NCBI GenBank assembly: GCA_003599275.1
Contig: QZJG01000062.1
Location: 1 to 45,936 of the forward strand
Direction of reading: 5' to 3'
Origin: Nitrospiraceae bacterium
GTDB lineage: Bacteria; Nitrospirota; Thermodesulfovibrionia; UBA6902
DNA: 45,936 nucleotides
The position numbers and the translations under genes were made by a program. Shown one piece after another: positions 26,750 to 34,512 of this stretch (the stretch's first letter is position 1; each line of letters begins with the position of its first letter). The notes under the pieces are model-generated. The model was not told the DNA's origin. It ran no database searches and was given only the letters and a program-made list of their open reading frames with translations.

Positions 26750-26779
26750 TTGACAATCTTCCCGGAGCAAGTCTAAAAT
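26750..26779 (+). promoter_or_regulatory. Promoter of the TetR-efflux operon
   Basis: A perfect -35 TTGACA (26750-26755), an 18-base spacer and TAAAAT (26774-26779, five of six matches). The -10 overlaps the first operator palindrome, and the predicted transcription start lies inside the operators. Confidence 0.65.
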
Positions 26780-26809
26780 GAATGACAATTCATATGAACC
26801 ACCGTTCAT
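26778..26809. promoter_or_regulatory. Two tandem perfect operator palindromes for the TetR regulator
   Basis: ATGAAT-GACA-ATTCAT (26778-26793) is followed directly by ATGAAC-CACC-GTTCAT (26794-26809). Both have the form ATGAAY-N4-RTTCAT. Abutting sites of this size over the -10 and start codon are what an autorepressing TetR dimer pair would bind. Confidence 0.75.
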
Positions 26810-27375
26810 TCAACAGGGTTTCGAAACCAAAGGTTTTACGGGCCGCCCTTGATCTTTTTTCTTCCAAAGGCTATTCGGAGACCAAAATGGCGGCGATTGC
26901 GCAAAGCGCGGGACTGAGCGTCGGGGCCCTTTATCTCAGGTTTAAAAACAAAGAAGAGCTCTGCCTGGAGCTTATCAGGGACCAGACAAGGGATTTTGTC
27001 CTGAGGGTTGAAAACCTGCCGGTTGAAGACCCTGTGGAGGCACTGAAAAGATATATTGCGCTGAACCTTGAATATTCCTTTAAGAAGAGACGGCTGCTGT
27101 CACTGTTATTCAAGGAATACAACCTCCCTTTTCTCAAGCCGTGCAGGAGAAGTTTCTTCAAGGCACAGCACAGGATAATAACTGATATACTTATTGCAGG
27201 AACAAAGAGAGGGTTGTTTAGACCGATGGATGCAGAAGACACTGCTTCCATTATTTTTGCAAGTATCAGGGGCGCAATTTTGCTGAAAATCATATTTGGG
27301 ATCGGCGATTTTAAAAAAATGAGCAATTCTCTTTTTCAATTAATCACCAATGGAATAAGAAAGGACGCGCGATGA
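26794..27375 (+). CDS. TetR/AcrR-family repressor of the efflux operon
   Basis: It is 193 aa from the ATG at 26794; an in-frame ATG at 26782 lies before the predicted transcription start, so 26794 is preferred, giving a nearly leaderless message. The N-terminal HTH is clear: VLRAALDLFSSKGYSET, KMAAIAQSAGLSVGALYLRF, KNKEEL. The C-terminal ligand domain is helical and divergent. Its stop overlaps the TolC-like gene (ATGA), so it is the first gene of the efflux operon and probably represses itself and the pump until a toxic ligand binds. Confidence 0.88.
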   Translation: MNHRSFNRVSKPKVLRAALDLFSSKGYSETKMAAIAQSAGLSVGALYLRFKNKEELCLELIRDQTRDFVLRVENLPVEDPVEALKRYIALNLEYSFKKRRLLSLLFKEYNLPFLKPCRRSFFKAQHRIITDILIAGTKRGLFRPMDAEDTASIIFASIRGAILLKIIFGIGDFKKMSNSLFQLITNGIRKDAR

Positions 27376-28706
27376 GAAAAACAATTTTAATCATAGCTGT
27401 TTTGCTGAATTTTCTACCCTGTACGACCTTTGCCGTGGAATATTCACTCGACGACCTTTACGGGCTTGCCCTCGAGAGGAGCGAGACTGTAAAAATAGCC
27501 GGTGAAGACACTTATATCTCGATGCGTGAGAAAGACAGGGCAATGGCGGTGCTTATACCAAAGCTGTCCGCTTTCGGAAGTCACACAAAATATTCAGACC
27601 AGAAGAAGAGCAATTCTTCCGTTATACAGCCTGAAAACAGCACGTCATGGGGACTGAAAATGGACCAGTCCCTGTCGGTAAGCGGCAGGGAGTTGACAGC
27701 GCTGAAGATCGCAAAGACATCCATTGTAAAAAGCAGGTTTGATTATGATTCCGTGAAAGAGGGATATCTGCTTAATGTCGCTTCCGATTATTACGGGCTG
27801 CTGAAGGCAAAAAAGGCCCTGGAGATTGCAAATGCAAATGTCGAGAGACTGACAAAACACAGGGACGCAGCACAGACAAGATTGAGGGTGGGCGAGATCA
27901 CGAAGACGGTCCTTCTGAGAGCGGAGGCGGAGCTTTCAGGTGCGCAATCGGATTTAATAAGGGCGGAGAACAATCTTAAACTTGCAAAGGTTGTTCTGGC
28001 AAGGACCGCAGGCATAAGCGGTGATTATGAGATTAAAGAGTCCGAAGTCAAAGAGAATAATCTCCCCTTTGACAAAGAGGGGTTGGGGGGATTTCCTGCC
28101 GACTGCGGACTATCGTCTGTTGACTGTTTAAAACAGGCCGCCTTGTCGGAAAGAAACGAATTGAAATCAGCGGACCTCGATAGAAACATCGCGGAAGACC
28201 AGATCAGATATACAAGAGGTTTGTATTGGCCCGACTTTTCGGTTGAAGGGGTGTATTCAAGGAGGGAAGACAGTCCGTCATCCTTTTTTGCAAACAAAGA
28301 GAGCATCTATGGCGTGTTGAGGCTTGATTATCCTTTTTTTGAGGGGGGCTTAAGGAAGGCGGAAGTAAGGCAGTCGGAGGCGAGATTCAGACAGGCGGAT
28401 TACAGGCTTGAGGATTTAAAGAAAACCATAAATGTCGAGGTTGAAGATTCTTATCTGAATCTTATAACCGTATCCGGCGTTCTCGAAAAACTGAAAGCGG
28501 AGGTGGAATACGCAAGGGACAATTACAATGCGGTTTCGAAACAGTTCCAGTATGGCCTTGCAGACAGCATAGATATCATTGACGCGAATACGCTCCTTGT
28601 TACCTCCGAGCGGGAATTTGCCAATGCACAATATGATTATCAATTTGCGGCCTTGCAACTGAGACGGGCAACAGGGACACTGCTGGAGACGGTCGTTGGC
28701 CGGTAA
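27372..28706 (+). CDS. TolC-like outer-membrane factor, efflux system 1
   Basis: It is 444 aa. A signal peptide ends near TTFAVEY. Two internally similar halves of outer-membrane-efflux-protein repeats follow, with long coiled helices (ALEIANANVERLTKHRDAAQTRLRVGE and a second set ending in QFQYGLADSIDIIDANTLLVTSEREFANAQYDYQFA). It forms the trimeric outer-membrane channel of a tripartite pump. Residues about 229-243 (NNLPFDKEGLGGFP) are not typical of the family: they are the translation of a palindromic intergenic-type repeat at 28056-28100, retained in frame. Confidence 0.9.
   Translation: MRKTILIIAVLLNFLPCTTFAVEYSLDDLYGLALERSETVKIAGEDTYISMREKDRAMAVLIPKLSAFGSHTKYSDQKKSNSSVIQPENSTSWGLKMDQSLSVSGRELTALKIAKTSIVKSRFDYDSVKEGYLLNVASDYYGLLKAKKALEIANANVERLTKHRDAAQTRLRVGEITKTVLLRAEAELSGAQSDLIRAENNLKLAKVVLARTAGISGDYEIKESEVKENNLPFDKEGLGGFPADCGLSSVDCLKQAALSERNELKSADLDRNIAEDQIRYTRGLYWPDFSVEGVYSRREDSPSSFFANKESIYGVLRLDYPFFEGGLRKAEVRQSEARFRQADYRLEDLKKTINVEVEDSYLNLITVSGVLEKLKAEVEYARDNYNAVSKQFQYGLADSIDIIDANTLLVTSEREFANAQYDYQFAALQLRRATGTLLETVVGR
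28056..28100. repeat. Palindromic repeat inserted within the TolC-like gene
   Basis: CCCCTTT-GAC-AAAGAGGGG followed by GGTTGGGGGG resembles the hairpin at 20135-20160 (CCCCTCT, AGAGGGG, GGTTAGGGG) and the terminator hairpin at 33021. It keeps the reading frame open. Confidence 0.6.
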
Positions 28707-28744
28707 GAGTCGGAAGTCAGGAGTTAAGGGTAAATCAGGAGAAT

Positions 28745-29818
28745 ATGATGAAAAAGAAATTATATGCAGTCATGTTATTTTTTTTACTGTTTCTTTCACC
28801 GCCTAATCTTTTCGCCCAGGAAAAGCAGCAGGCAATGCCGCCTGCGATAGTTGTTGTTTCAGAGCTCGGCGCAGGCTTGATTTCTCCTGAGAACGAGTTT
28901 ATCGGCACGGTTTATTACCGGGAGGTCTCGGAAGTCGCCTCGGAGGTCAGCGGGCTCGCGGAGAAGGCCGGTTTCGAAGAAGGACAGCGAGTGAAAAAAG
29001 GTGATGTGCTCGTTGTGATAAGCAGTGACCTTCTGGAAAAGACCATCCAGGCCACAAGGGCAAACCATGAGCAGGTTTTGTCGGACCTTCAAAAGGAGAG
29101 AAAGAACCTGGAGCGTGCGGAGACCCTTTTCAGGGAGCAACTATTGTCAGAGCAGGCATATGATGAACGGAGATTTACGGTGAGCGGACTTGAAAAGAAG
29201 GCCGCATCCTTAAAGGCGGAGGTGGAGCGTCTTGAAGTTGAACTCAGCAAAAAAGCCGTCAGGTCCCCTTTTGACGGGATCGTTATTAAAAAGCATATTG
29301 AAACCGGTGAATGGCTTTCACCCGGAACAGCGGTGGCGGCTGTCGGGAAAGACGATTTTGCAGACGTTATCGCAGAAGTGCCGGAATCCGTTATTGCTTA
29401 TGTAAGGAAGGGCATGGATGCAAAGGTGAAAACCGGCGGCAGTGAAATGACGGGGAAAGTTTTTTCCATCGTCCCCAAAGGGGATGTATCATCAAGGACC
29501 ATCCCGGTCAAGGTGAGAATAAGGAATACGGCAGGTCTTGTAGAAGGTATGGAGGCGCGCCTGATTCTGCCTGCGGGCCGGAAAGAAAAGGCATTAATAG
29601 CGCCGAGAGACGCAGTTATCACGGTATTCGGCAATACGGTTGTGTTTGTTGTTGAAGATTCAAAGGCGAAGATGATGCCGGTGAAGGTTGTCGGTTATAA
29701 AGGGATGAGCGCAGGTATTCTTGGAGACGGACTCAACGAAGGGATGAAGGTTGTTGTCAAAGGGAATGAGAGGATCAGGGACGGACAGGCGGTGGTAATT
29801 CAAGGAAGTAGGGAGTAG
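28745..29818 (+). CDS. RND periplasmic adaptor (membrane-fusion protein), system 1
   Basis: It is 357 aa with AGGAG upstream of the ATG. A signal peptide ends at NLFAQE. Order: first barrel-sandwich half (VSGLAEKAGFEEGQRVKKGDVLVVI), alpha-hairpin coiled coil (about 95-160), second lipoyl half (AVRSPFDGIVIKKHIETGEWLSPG), beta-barrel and membrane-proximal domain. It bridges the inner-membrane RND pump and the outer-membrane factor encoded on either side. The gene is 14 bases from the pump gene. Confidence 0.9.
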   Translation: MMKKKLYAVMLFFLLFLSPPNLFAQEKQQAMPPAIVVVSELGAGLISPENEFIGTVYYREVSEVASEVSGLAEKAGFEEGQRVKKGDVLVVISSDLLEKTIQATRANHEQVLSDLQKERKNLERAETLFREQLLSEQAYDERRFTVSGLEKKAASLKAEVERLEVELSKKAVRSPFDGIVIKKHIETGEWLSPGTAVAAVGKDDFADVIAEVPESVIAYVRKGMDAKVKTGGSEMTGKVFSIVPKGDVSSRTIPVKVRIRNTAGLVEGMEARLILPAGRKEKALIAPRDAVITVFGNTVVFVVEDSKAKMMPVKVVGYKGMSAGILGDGLNEGMKVVVKGNERIRDGQAVVIQGSRE

Positions 29819-29832
29819 GGGTATTTTTTTTA

Positions 29833-32800
29833 ATGGACATCGTTCAATTATCAATTAAAAAACCTGTTACGGTAATAGTCGCCGTTATCCTGCTGGTCCT
29901 TTTCGGGCTGATAGGGCTCTATAAGATGCCTTATCAATTGACCCCTGACGTGACCGAGCCGGAGATCGAAGTCAGGACAGTCTGGACCGGCGCCACTCCG
30001 TATGAGATCGAACGGGACGTAATCGAAGAGCAGGAAAAGGTCCTCAAAGGCATCCCCGGTCTTATAGAGATGGAGAGCTCTTCATTAAACGGATTGGGCA
30101 CTGTCACGCTGAGATTCAGGGTAGGCACGGAAGTAGACGACGCGCTGCTCAGGGTATCGAACAAACTCAATGAAGTGCGTTCTTACCCGGAAAATGTAGA
30201 CAAGCCCGTCATCAATGCCACCGGCGCCGCCACCTCTCCGGTAATATGGATGATATTGAGGACAGCGGAAGGCAATCCGAACCATGTTTATACTTACAGG
30301 ACGCTCTTTGAAAATGAGATCAGACAGTACCTCGAAAGGGTCGAAGGGGTAGCGGACCTCTTTATCGGCGGAGGCACGGAAACGGAGATGCATATAGTCG
30401 TGTCTCATGAAAAATTAGCGTCATACGGTCTTACCGTAAATGATGTTGTCAGGGTACTGCGGAGCGAGAACGTGAATGTCTCCGCGGGCGTCATGGGAGT
30501 CGGAAGGAGGGATTACAGGATACGGACGGTCGCCGAGTTCAGGTCGCCGGAGGACATAAGAAATATTGTAGTCAGATCAACAGGCCAGAGGCGCGTAATG
30601 CTTTCCGATATAGCGGAGGTGCAGTTCGGATATGAAAAGCGCACGGTCGCTATGATACACAACGGCAAGGACGGAATGGCTGTCGGCGTCAAGCCGGAAG
30701 CCGGAACAAATATCCTCGACCTGACCAACAGGGTTGAAGAGACCGTCAACCGGCTCAATGAAAGCACATTAAAACCGGAAGGCATATATCTTGACTGGGT
30801 GTACGACCAGAGACCGTATATCAACAGCGCAATCGATCTCGTGAAAAAAGACATCCTCATCGGAGGGTTATTGGCGGTAGTCGTGCTCCTGGTCTTCCTC
30901 AGAAATTTTTCATCGACTATCATCACTGCGTCGGCTATACCGATAAGCATTATCGGGACCTTCATTTTCATGCAGGCGCTTGGAAGGAATTTGAATGTCG
31001 TGAGCCTTGCCGGGCTTTCTTTCGCGATAGGCATTTTCGTGGACAATGCCATAGTCGTGCTTGAAAACATTGACCGCCACAGGAAGATGGGAAAATCGCC
31101 TTATGACGCCTCGTATCACGGCGCAAAAGAAGTATGGGGCGCGATCGTGGCGTCTACGCTTACAAACGTTGCGGTCTTTCTGCCGATTGTATTTATAAAA
31201 GAGGAGGCAGGCCAGTTATTCAGGGACATCGCAATTGCAATGACCTTTGCAACAATGATCAGCCTCTTTGTGTCCATATCGGTCATCCCGATGCTGTCGG
31301 AGAAATTCTTCAGGTTATCAGGAGACAGAACAGCAGAGAGGTTCGTTTTTCTGGGTCGAATCGGCGACCGGCTTGTGGAGGCGATGATGAGGTCCGTGAA
31401 CCTGGCGATGAAGAACACGGTCACGCGCCTGACAACGGTCCTGTCTCTCACATTTTTATCAGTTGTTGTTACCATGCTCCTGATGCCCAAGATGGAATAC
31501 CTCCCGCAGGGCAACAGGAACCTTGTCATAAACCTCCTTGTGCCCCCGCCCGGACTGTCATATGAGGAAAAGATGGACGTGGGGAAACAGTTTTTCCGGT
31601 CCGTTGAGCCTCATTTCAGGAAAGACCACGACGGATACCCCGGGATAGAAAATTTATTTTATGTGGGATCGGAGCAGATAATGCTTTCCGGCGCGATCGG
31701 CATGCATGAGCAGAGGGCCGGCGAGCTGGTGCCGCTTTTCATGCAGAAGATCAATTCCATCCCCGGCATGTTCGGCGTAAGCAGCCAGGCGGGGATATTT
31801 CAGACAAGACTTGGAAGGGCCAGGACTATCGAAGTTGACATAAGCGGCAATGACATGGACCAGCTTATCAGGGTGGCGGGCACGATGTTCGGGACAATCA
31901 AAAATGAAATCCACGACGCGCAGATAAGACCGGTCCCTTCGCTTGAGCTTCTGTTCCCCGAGGCAAAGCTTTTGCCTGAGCGTGACAGGCTCAGGGCTTC
32001 AGGCCTGAGCGCGGAGGACCTTGGCGTTGCGGTCGATGTGCTTATGGACGGCCGGAAGATAGGGGATTTCAAACAGGAAGGCCGGAAGAAAATTGACCTG
32101 ATAGTGAAAGCGAAGGAAGAAGAAATAAAAACCCCCGAAGAACTGTATAACGCTATGATCTCAACCCCCGGGGGAAAGGTTGTCCCCGTGTCTTCGGTTT
32201 CAACGCTTGAAAGGACCACGGGAATAACCGAAATAAGACACCTTGAAAGGAACCGGACCATGACCCTCCAGGTCACCCCTCCATTCACAATGGCGATTGA
32301 AGAAGCGATGGAGCTCATTGACAACAAAATCATCCCGATGGTAAAAAATCAGGGTATGCTTCAGGGCGTCAATGTCAGACAAAGCGGCGTGGCCGACAAA
32401 CTTACGGAAACGAGGAAGGCGCTCCAGTGGAACCTCATCCTTGCGGCCGTCATCACCTACCTGCTCATGGCGGCGCTGTACGAAAATTTTATCTATCCCT
32501 TCATAATTATGCTGACCGTGCCTCTTGCGGGAGCCGGCGGGTTTATCGGCCTTAAGCTTGTCAATATTTTTATCGGGACGCAGCCTCTCGATATCCTCAC
32601 TATGCTTGGATTCGTGATATTGATCGGGGTCGTTGTCAACAACGCGATACTTATCGTCCATCAAACGCTTCACAATATCCGTGAATACGGGATGGAGCAC
32701 AGGGAAGCGGTGTTAGATGCGACGAGGTCCAGACTGAGACCGATTTACATGGCCGCGTTCACAAGCATTTTCGCCATGCTCCCCCTCATAGTTGCACCCG

Positions 32801-32970
32801 GCCCCGGCTCGGAGCTTTACAGGGGGCTTGGGAGCGTCATAGTCGGCGGGCTTGCCCTTTCAACGATCTTTACTGTTTTCGTTATCCCGGCCATGCTCAT
32901 GTTTGTGATCAAAATGGAAAAGGGTGCTGGAGTCAAGGGTCAAGGGTCAAGGGTCAAGGGTAAAGAGTAA
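29833..32970 (+). CDS. RND efflux permease, system 1
   Basis: It is 1045 aa, usual for this family. Twelve membrane helices with two large periplasmic loops are evident: helix 1 near 11-28, central helices about 335-480 and C-terminal ones from about 865. The helix-4 proton-relay motif reads GIFVDNAIVVLENI, so the usual Asp-Asp pair is Asp-Asn. It exports hydrophobic or amphiphilic compounds by proton antiport; the substrate is not predictable. The last 13 residues (GVKGQGSRVKGKE) are translated from a heptamer repeat array that crosses the stop codon. Confidence 0.92.
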   Translation: MDIVQLSIKKPVTVIVAVILLVLFGLIGLYKMPYQLTPDVTEPEIEVRTVWTGATPYEIERDVIEEQEKVLKGIPGLIEMESSSLNGLGTVTLRFRVGTEVDDALLRVSNKLNEVRSYPENVDKPVINATGAATSPVIWMILRTAEGNPNHVYTYRTLFENEIRQYLERVEGVADLFIGGGTETEMHIVVSHEKLASYGLTVNDVVRVLRSENVNVSAGVMGVGRRDYRIRTVAEFRSPEDIRNIVVRSTGQRRVMLSDIAEVQFGYEKRTVAMIHNGKDGMAVGVKPEAGTNILDLTNRVEETVNRLNESTLKPEGIYLDWVYDQRPYINSAIDLVKKDILIGGLLAVVVLLVFLRNFSSTIITASAIPISIIGTFIFMQALGRNLNVVSLAGLSFAIGIFVDNAIVVLENIDRHRKMGKSPYDASYHGAKEVWGAIVASTLTNVAVFLPIVFIKEEAGQLFRDIAIAMTFATMISLFVSISVIPMLSEKFFRLSGDRTAERFVFLGRIGDRLVEAMMRSVNLAMKNTVTRLTTVLSLTFLSVVVTMLLMPKMEYLPQGNRNLVINLLVPPPGLSYEEKMDVGKQFFRSVEPHFRKDHDGYPGIENLFYVGSEQIMLSGAIGMHEQRAGELVPLFMQKINSIPGMFGVSSQAGIFQTRLGRARTIEVDISGNDMDQLIRVAGTMFGTIKNEIHDAQIRPVPSLELLFPEAKLLPERDRLRASGLSAEDLGVAVDVLMDGRKIGDFKQEGRKKIDLIVKAKEEEIKTPEELYNAMISTPGGKVVPVSSVSTLERTTGITEIRHLERNRTMTLQVTPPFTMAIEEAMELIDNKIIPMVKNQGMLQGVNVRQSGVADKLTETRKALQWNLILAAVITYLLMAALYENFIYPFIIMLTVPLAGAGGFIGLKLVNIFIGTQPLDILTMLGFVILIGVVVNNAILIVHQTLHNIREYGMEHREAVLDATRSRLRPIYMAAFTSIFAMLPLIVAPGPGSELYRGLGSVIVGGLALSTIFTVFVIPAMLMFVIKMEKGAGVKGQGSRVKGKE

Positions 32971-33016
32971 AGAGTAAAGAGTAAAGAGTAAAGAGTAAAG
33001 AGTAAAGAGTAAAGAG
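32932..33016. repeat. Heptanucleotide tandem repeats across the pump stop codon
   Basis: Four copies of GTCAAGG (32932-32959), one G, then eight copies of TAAAGAG (32961-33016). The stop codon TAA at 32968-32970 lies in the second TAAAGAG. Since 7 is not a multiple of 3, copy changes in the first block would shift the C-terminal frame. Confidence 0.95.
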
Positions 33017-33020
33017 TGTT

Positions 33021-33047
33021 CCCCTTAGTAAAGGGGGATTTTTTTAA
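33021..33047 (+). terminator. Terminator between efflux systems 1 and 2
   Basis: CCCCTT-AGTA-AAGGGG followed by GGATTTTTTT, 50 bases after the pump stop. The six-pair stem is short but perfect, with seven T. It would separate the TetR-controlled operon from the next genes. Confidence 0.6.
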
Positions 33048-33104
33048 TAAAATGTCTGTTCAGTTTTGAGACTCTTAATAAAAATTAAAGGAAAAAATTA
33101 TGTC

Positions 33105-34262
33105 ATGAAAATGAAGAAAACCCTCTCGGTGGCACTCAATATTATTTCATCTTCATATGCTGTAATTTCGTTTTTCCTGATCGCGGCGATATTCCTCCAC
33201 GCCTGTTCAAAAGGGGAATCAAAGCCCGCGTCAAAGAACACGACGTTTCCGGTAACGGTGAGCGCCGTCATCAACAAGGACGTGCCGGTGCAGGTCCGCG
33301 CCATCGGGAATGTGGAAGCGTATTCAACTGTTGCGATAACGGCGCGCGTGGCCGGCGAGCTTGTGAACGTAAATTTCAGGGAAGGGCAGGATGTTAATAA
33401 AGGAGACTTGCTTTTCACAATAGACCCCCGGCCTTATGAGACCGCCCTCGCCGCGGCAAAGGCCCTTCTTGCAAAGGACATGGTCCTTGCAAAAAAAGCC
33501 GAAGATGATTTAAAGCGGTATACAGGGCTTTTCCGGGAGCAGCTTGTCAGCAGGGACGACTATGAGCTGGTCCAGACAAATGCCGAAGCGCTGAAGGCAA
33601 CCATAGAGGCAGACCGGGCCGCTGTTGAAAACGCCGGGCTGCAGCTTGGTTATTGCTCCGTCCATGCGCCTGTATCCGGACGTACCGGCAGTCTTCTCGT
33701 AAACAGGGGTAATCTTATCAGGGCCAATGACGATTCTCCGATGGTGGTCATCAACCAGGTCCAGCCTGTTTATGTAAACTTCTCCGTCCCCGAACAAAAC
33801 CTCCCGGAGATAAAACAGTATGTGGCGTCAGGCAGGCCCGTAATTGAGGCATTTATTTCAGGCAGTGACAGCGCGATAGCTGAAGGAGCTCTCACGTTTG
33901 TCGACAACGCTGTGGACACCTCGACCGGTATGATAAAACTCAAGGCGACTTTTACCAATAAAGATAAAAAGCTCTGGCCCGGACAGTTCGTGAACATTGT
34001 TATGACGCTGACCACACAGCATGATGCAATCGTAACTCCGTCGCAGGCAGTACTGAGCGGACAGCAGGGACAGTATGTTTTTGTGGTCAAAGATGATATG
34101 AGTGTTGAATCGCGCCCTGTTGGGACCGACAGGACCCTGAACGGTGAAACAGTCATTACACATGGGCTTCAGCCCGGAGAGAAGGTTGTTACCGACGGGC
34201 AGATCCGTCTGGCCCCCGGTGTAAAGGTTGAGATTAAAGAAAAGAGGGGGAAGGATCAGTAG
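33105..34262 (+). CDS. RND periplasmic adaptor lipoprotein, system 2
   Basis: It is 385 aa from the ATG at 33105 (frame open earlier from a TTG at 33066). A hydrophobic N-terminus with lipobox LHAC marks a lipoprotein anchored to the inner membrane. Adaptor landmarks: VAGELVNVNFREGQDVNKGDLLFTIDPRPY (first lipoyl half), helical hairpin with YTGLFREQLVSRDDYE, second half VHAPVSGRTGSLLVNRGNLI, then NAVDTSTGMIKLKATFTN and the MdtA-type end LQPGEKVVTDGQIRLAPG. It resembles MdtA of MdtABC. The pump gene follows after a 250-bp repeat-filled gap. Confidence 0.92.
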   Translation: MKMKKTLSVALNIISSSYAVISFFLIAAIFLHACSKGESKPASKNTTFPVTVSAVINKDVPVQVRAIGNVEAYSTVAITARVAGELVNVNFREGQDVNKGDLLFTIDPRPYETALAAAKALLAKDMVLAKKAEDDLKRYTGLFREQLVSRDDYELVQTNAEALKATIEADRAAVENAGLQLGYCSVHAPVSGRTGSLLVNRGNLIRANDDSPMVVINQVQPVYVNFSVPEQNLPEIKQYVASGRPVIEAFISGSDSAIAEGALTFVDNAVDTSTGMIKLKATFTNKDKKLWPGQFVNIVMTLTTQHDAIVTPSQAVLSGQQGQYVFVVKDDMSVESRPVGTDRTLNGETVITHGLQPGEKVVTDGQIRLAPGVKVEIKEKRGKDQ

Positions 34263-34308
34263 CCAGTAGTTAGTAGTTATTCCACTTTGCAATCAAGATG
34301 ACACCTTT

Positions 34309-34381
34309 GTCATTCCGGCTTGTCCGGAATCTTTCTTTATTTTCAGAAGGATTCCCGACGCGCTTTGCTTGCGGGAATGAC
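34309..34381. repeat. REP-like palindromic repeat, copy 2
   Basis: GTCATTCCGGCTTGTCCGG opens and TTGCGGGAATGAC closes an imperfect inverted repeat related to 21540-21615, sharing GAATCTTTCTT in the middle. Confidence 0.8.
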
Positions 34382-34446
34382 AACTTAAACACTTAATGGA
34401 ATTAGTAGTCAGGGGCAGGGGAGCAAAACAGATGCAAATATTATTA

Positions 34447-34506
34447 GTAAGTTTTTGAATATGAATTTTTTTATCTCTGTGTACTCTGTGGCTGATTGCC
34501 GTTTTT
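34447..34506 (-). repeat. Dispersed intergenic repeat, copy B (inverted)
   Basis: Its reverse complement matches 20212-20280, lacking about nine bases of the GAACACAGAG-like part. Confidence 0.85.
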
Positions 34507-34512
34507 AAATTA

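Larger units (their letters stand above)
34263..34512. other. Repeat-filled gap between adaptor 2 and RND pump 2
   Basis: It holds a TAGTTAGTAGTTA phrase, the REP-like element at 34309-34381 and copy B of the dispersed repeat at 34447-34506. No promoter motif stands out. The pump ATG follows copy B by six bases and has no clear ribosome site. Confidence 0.75.
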
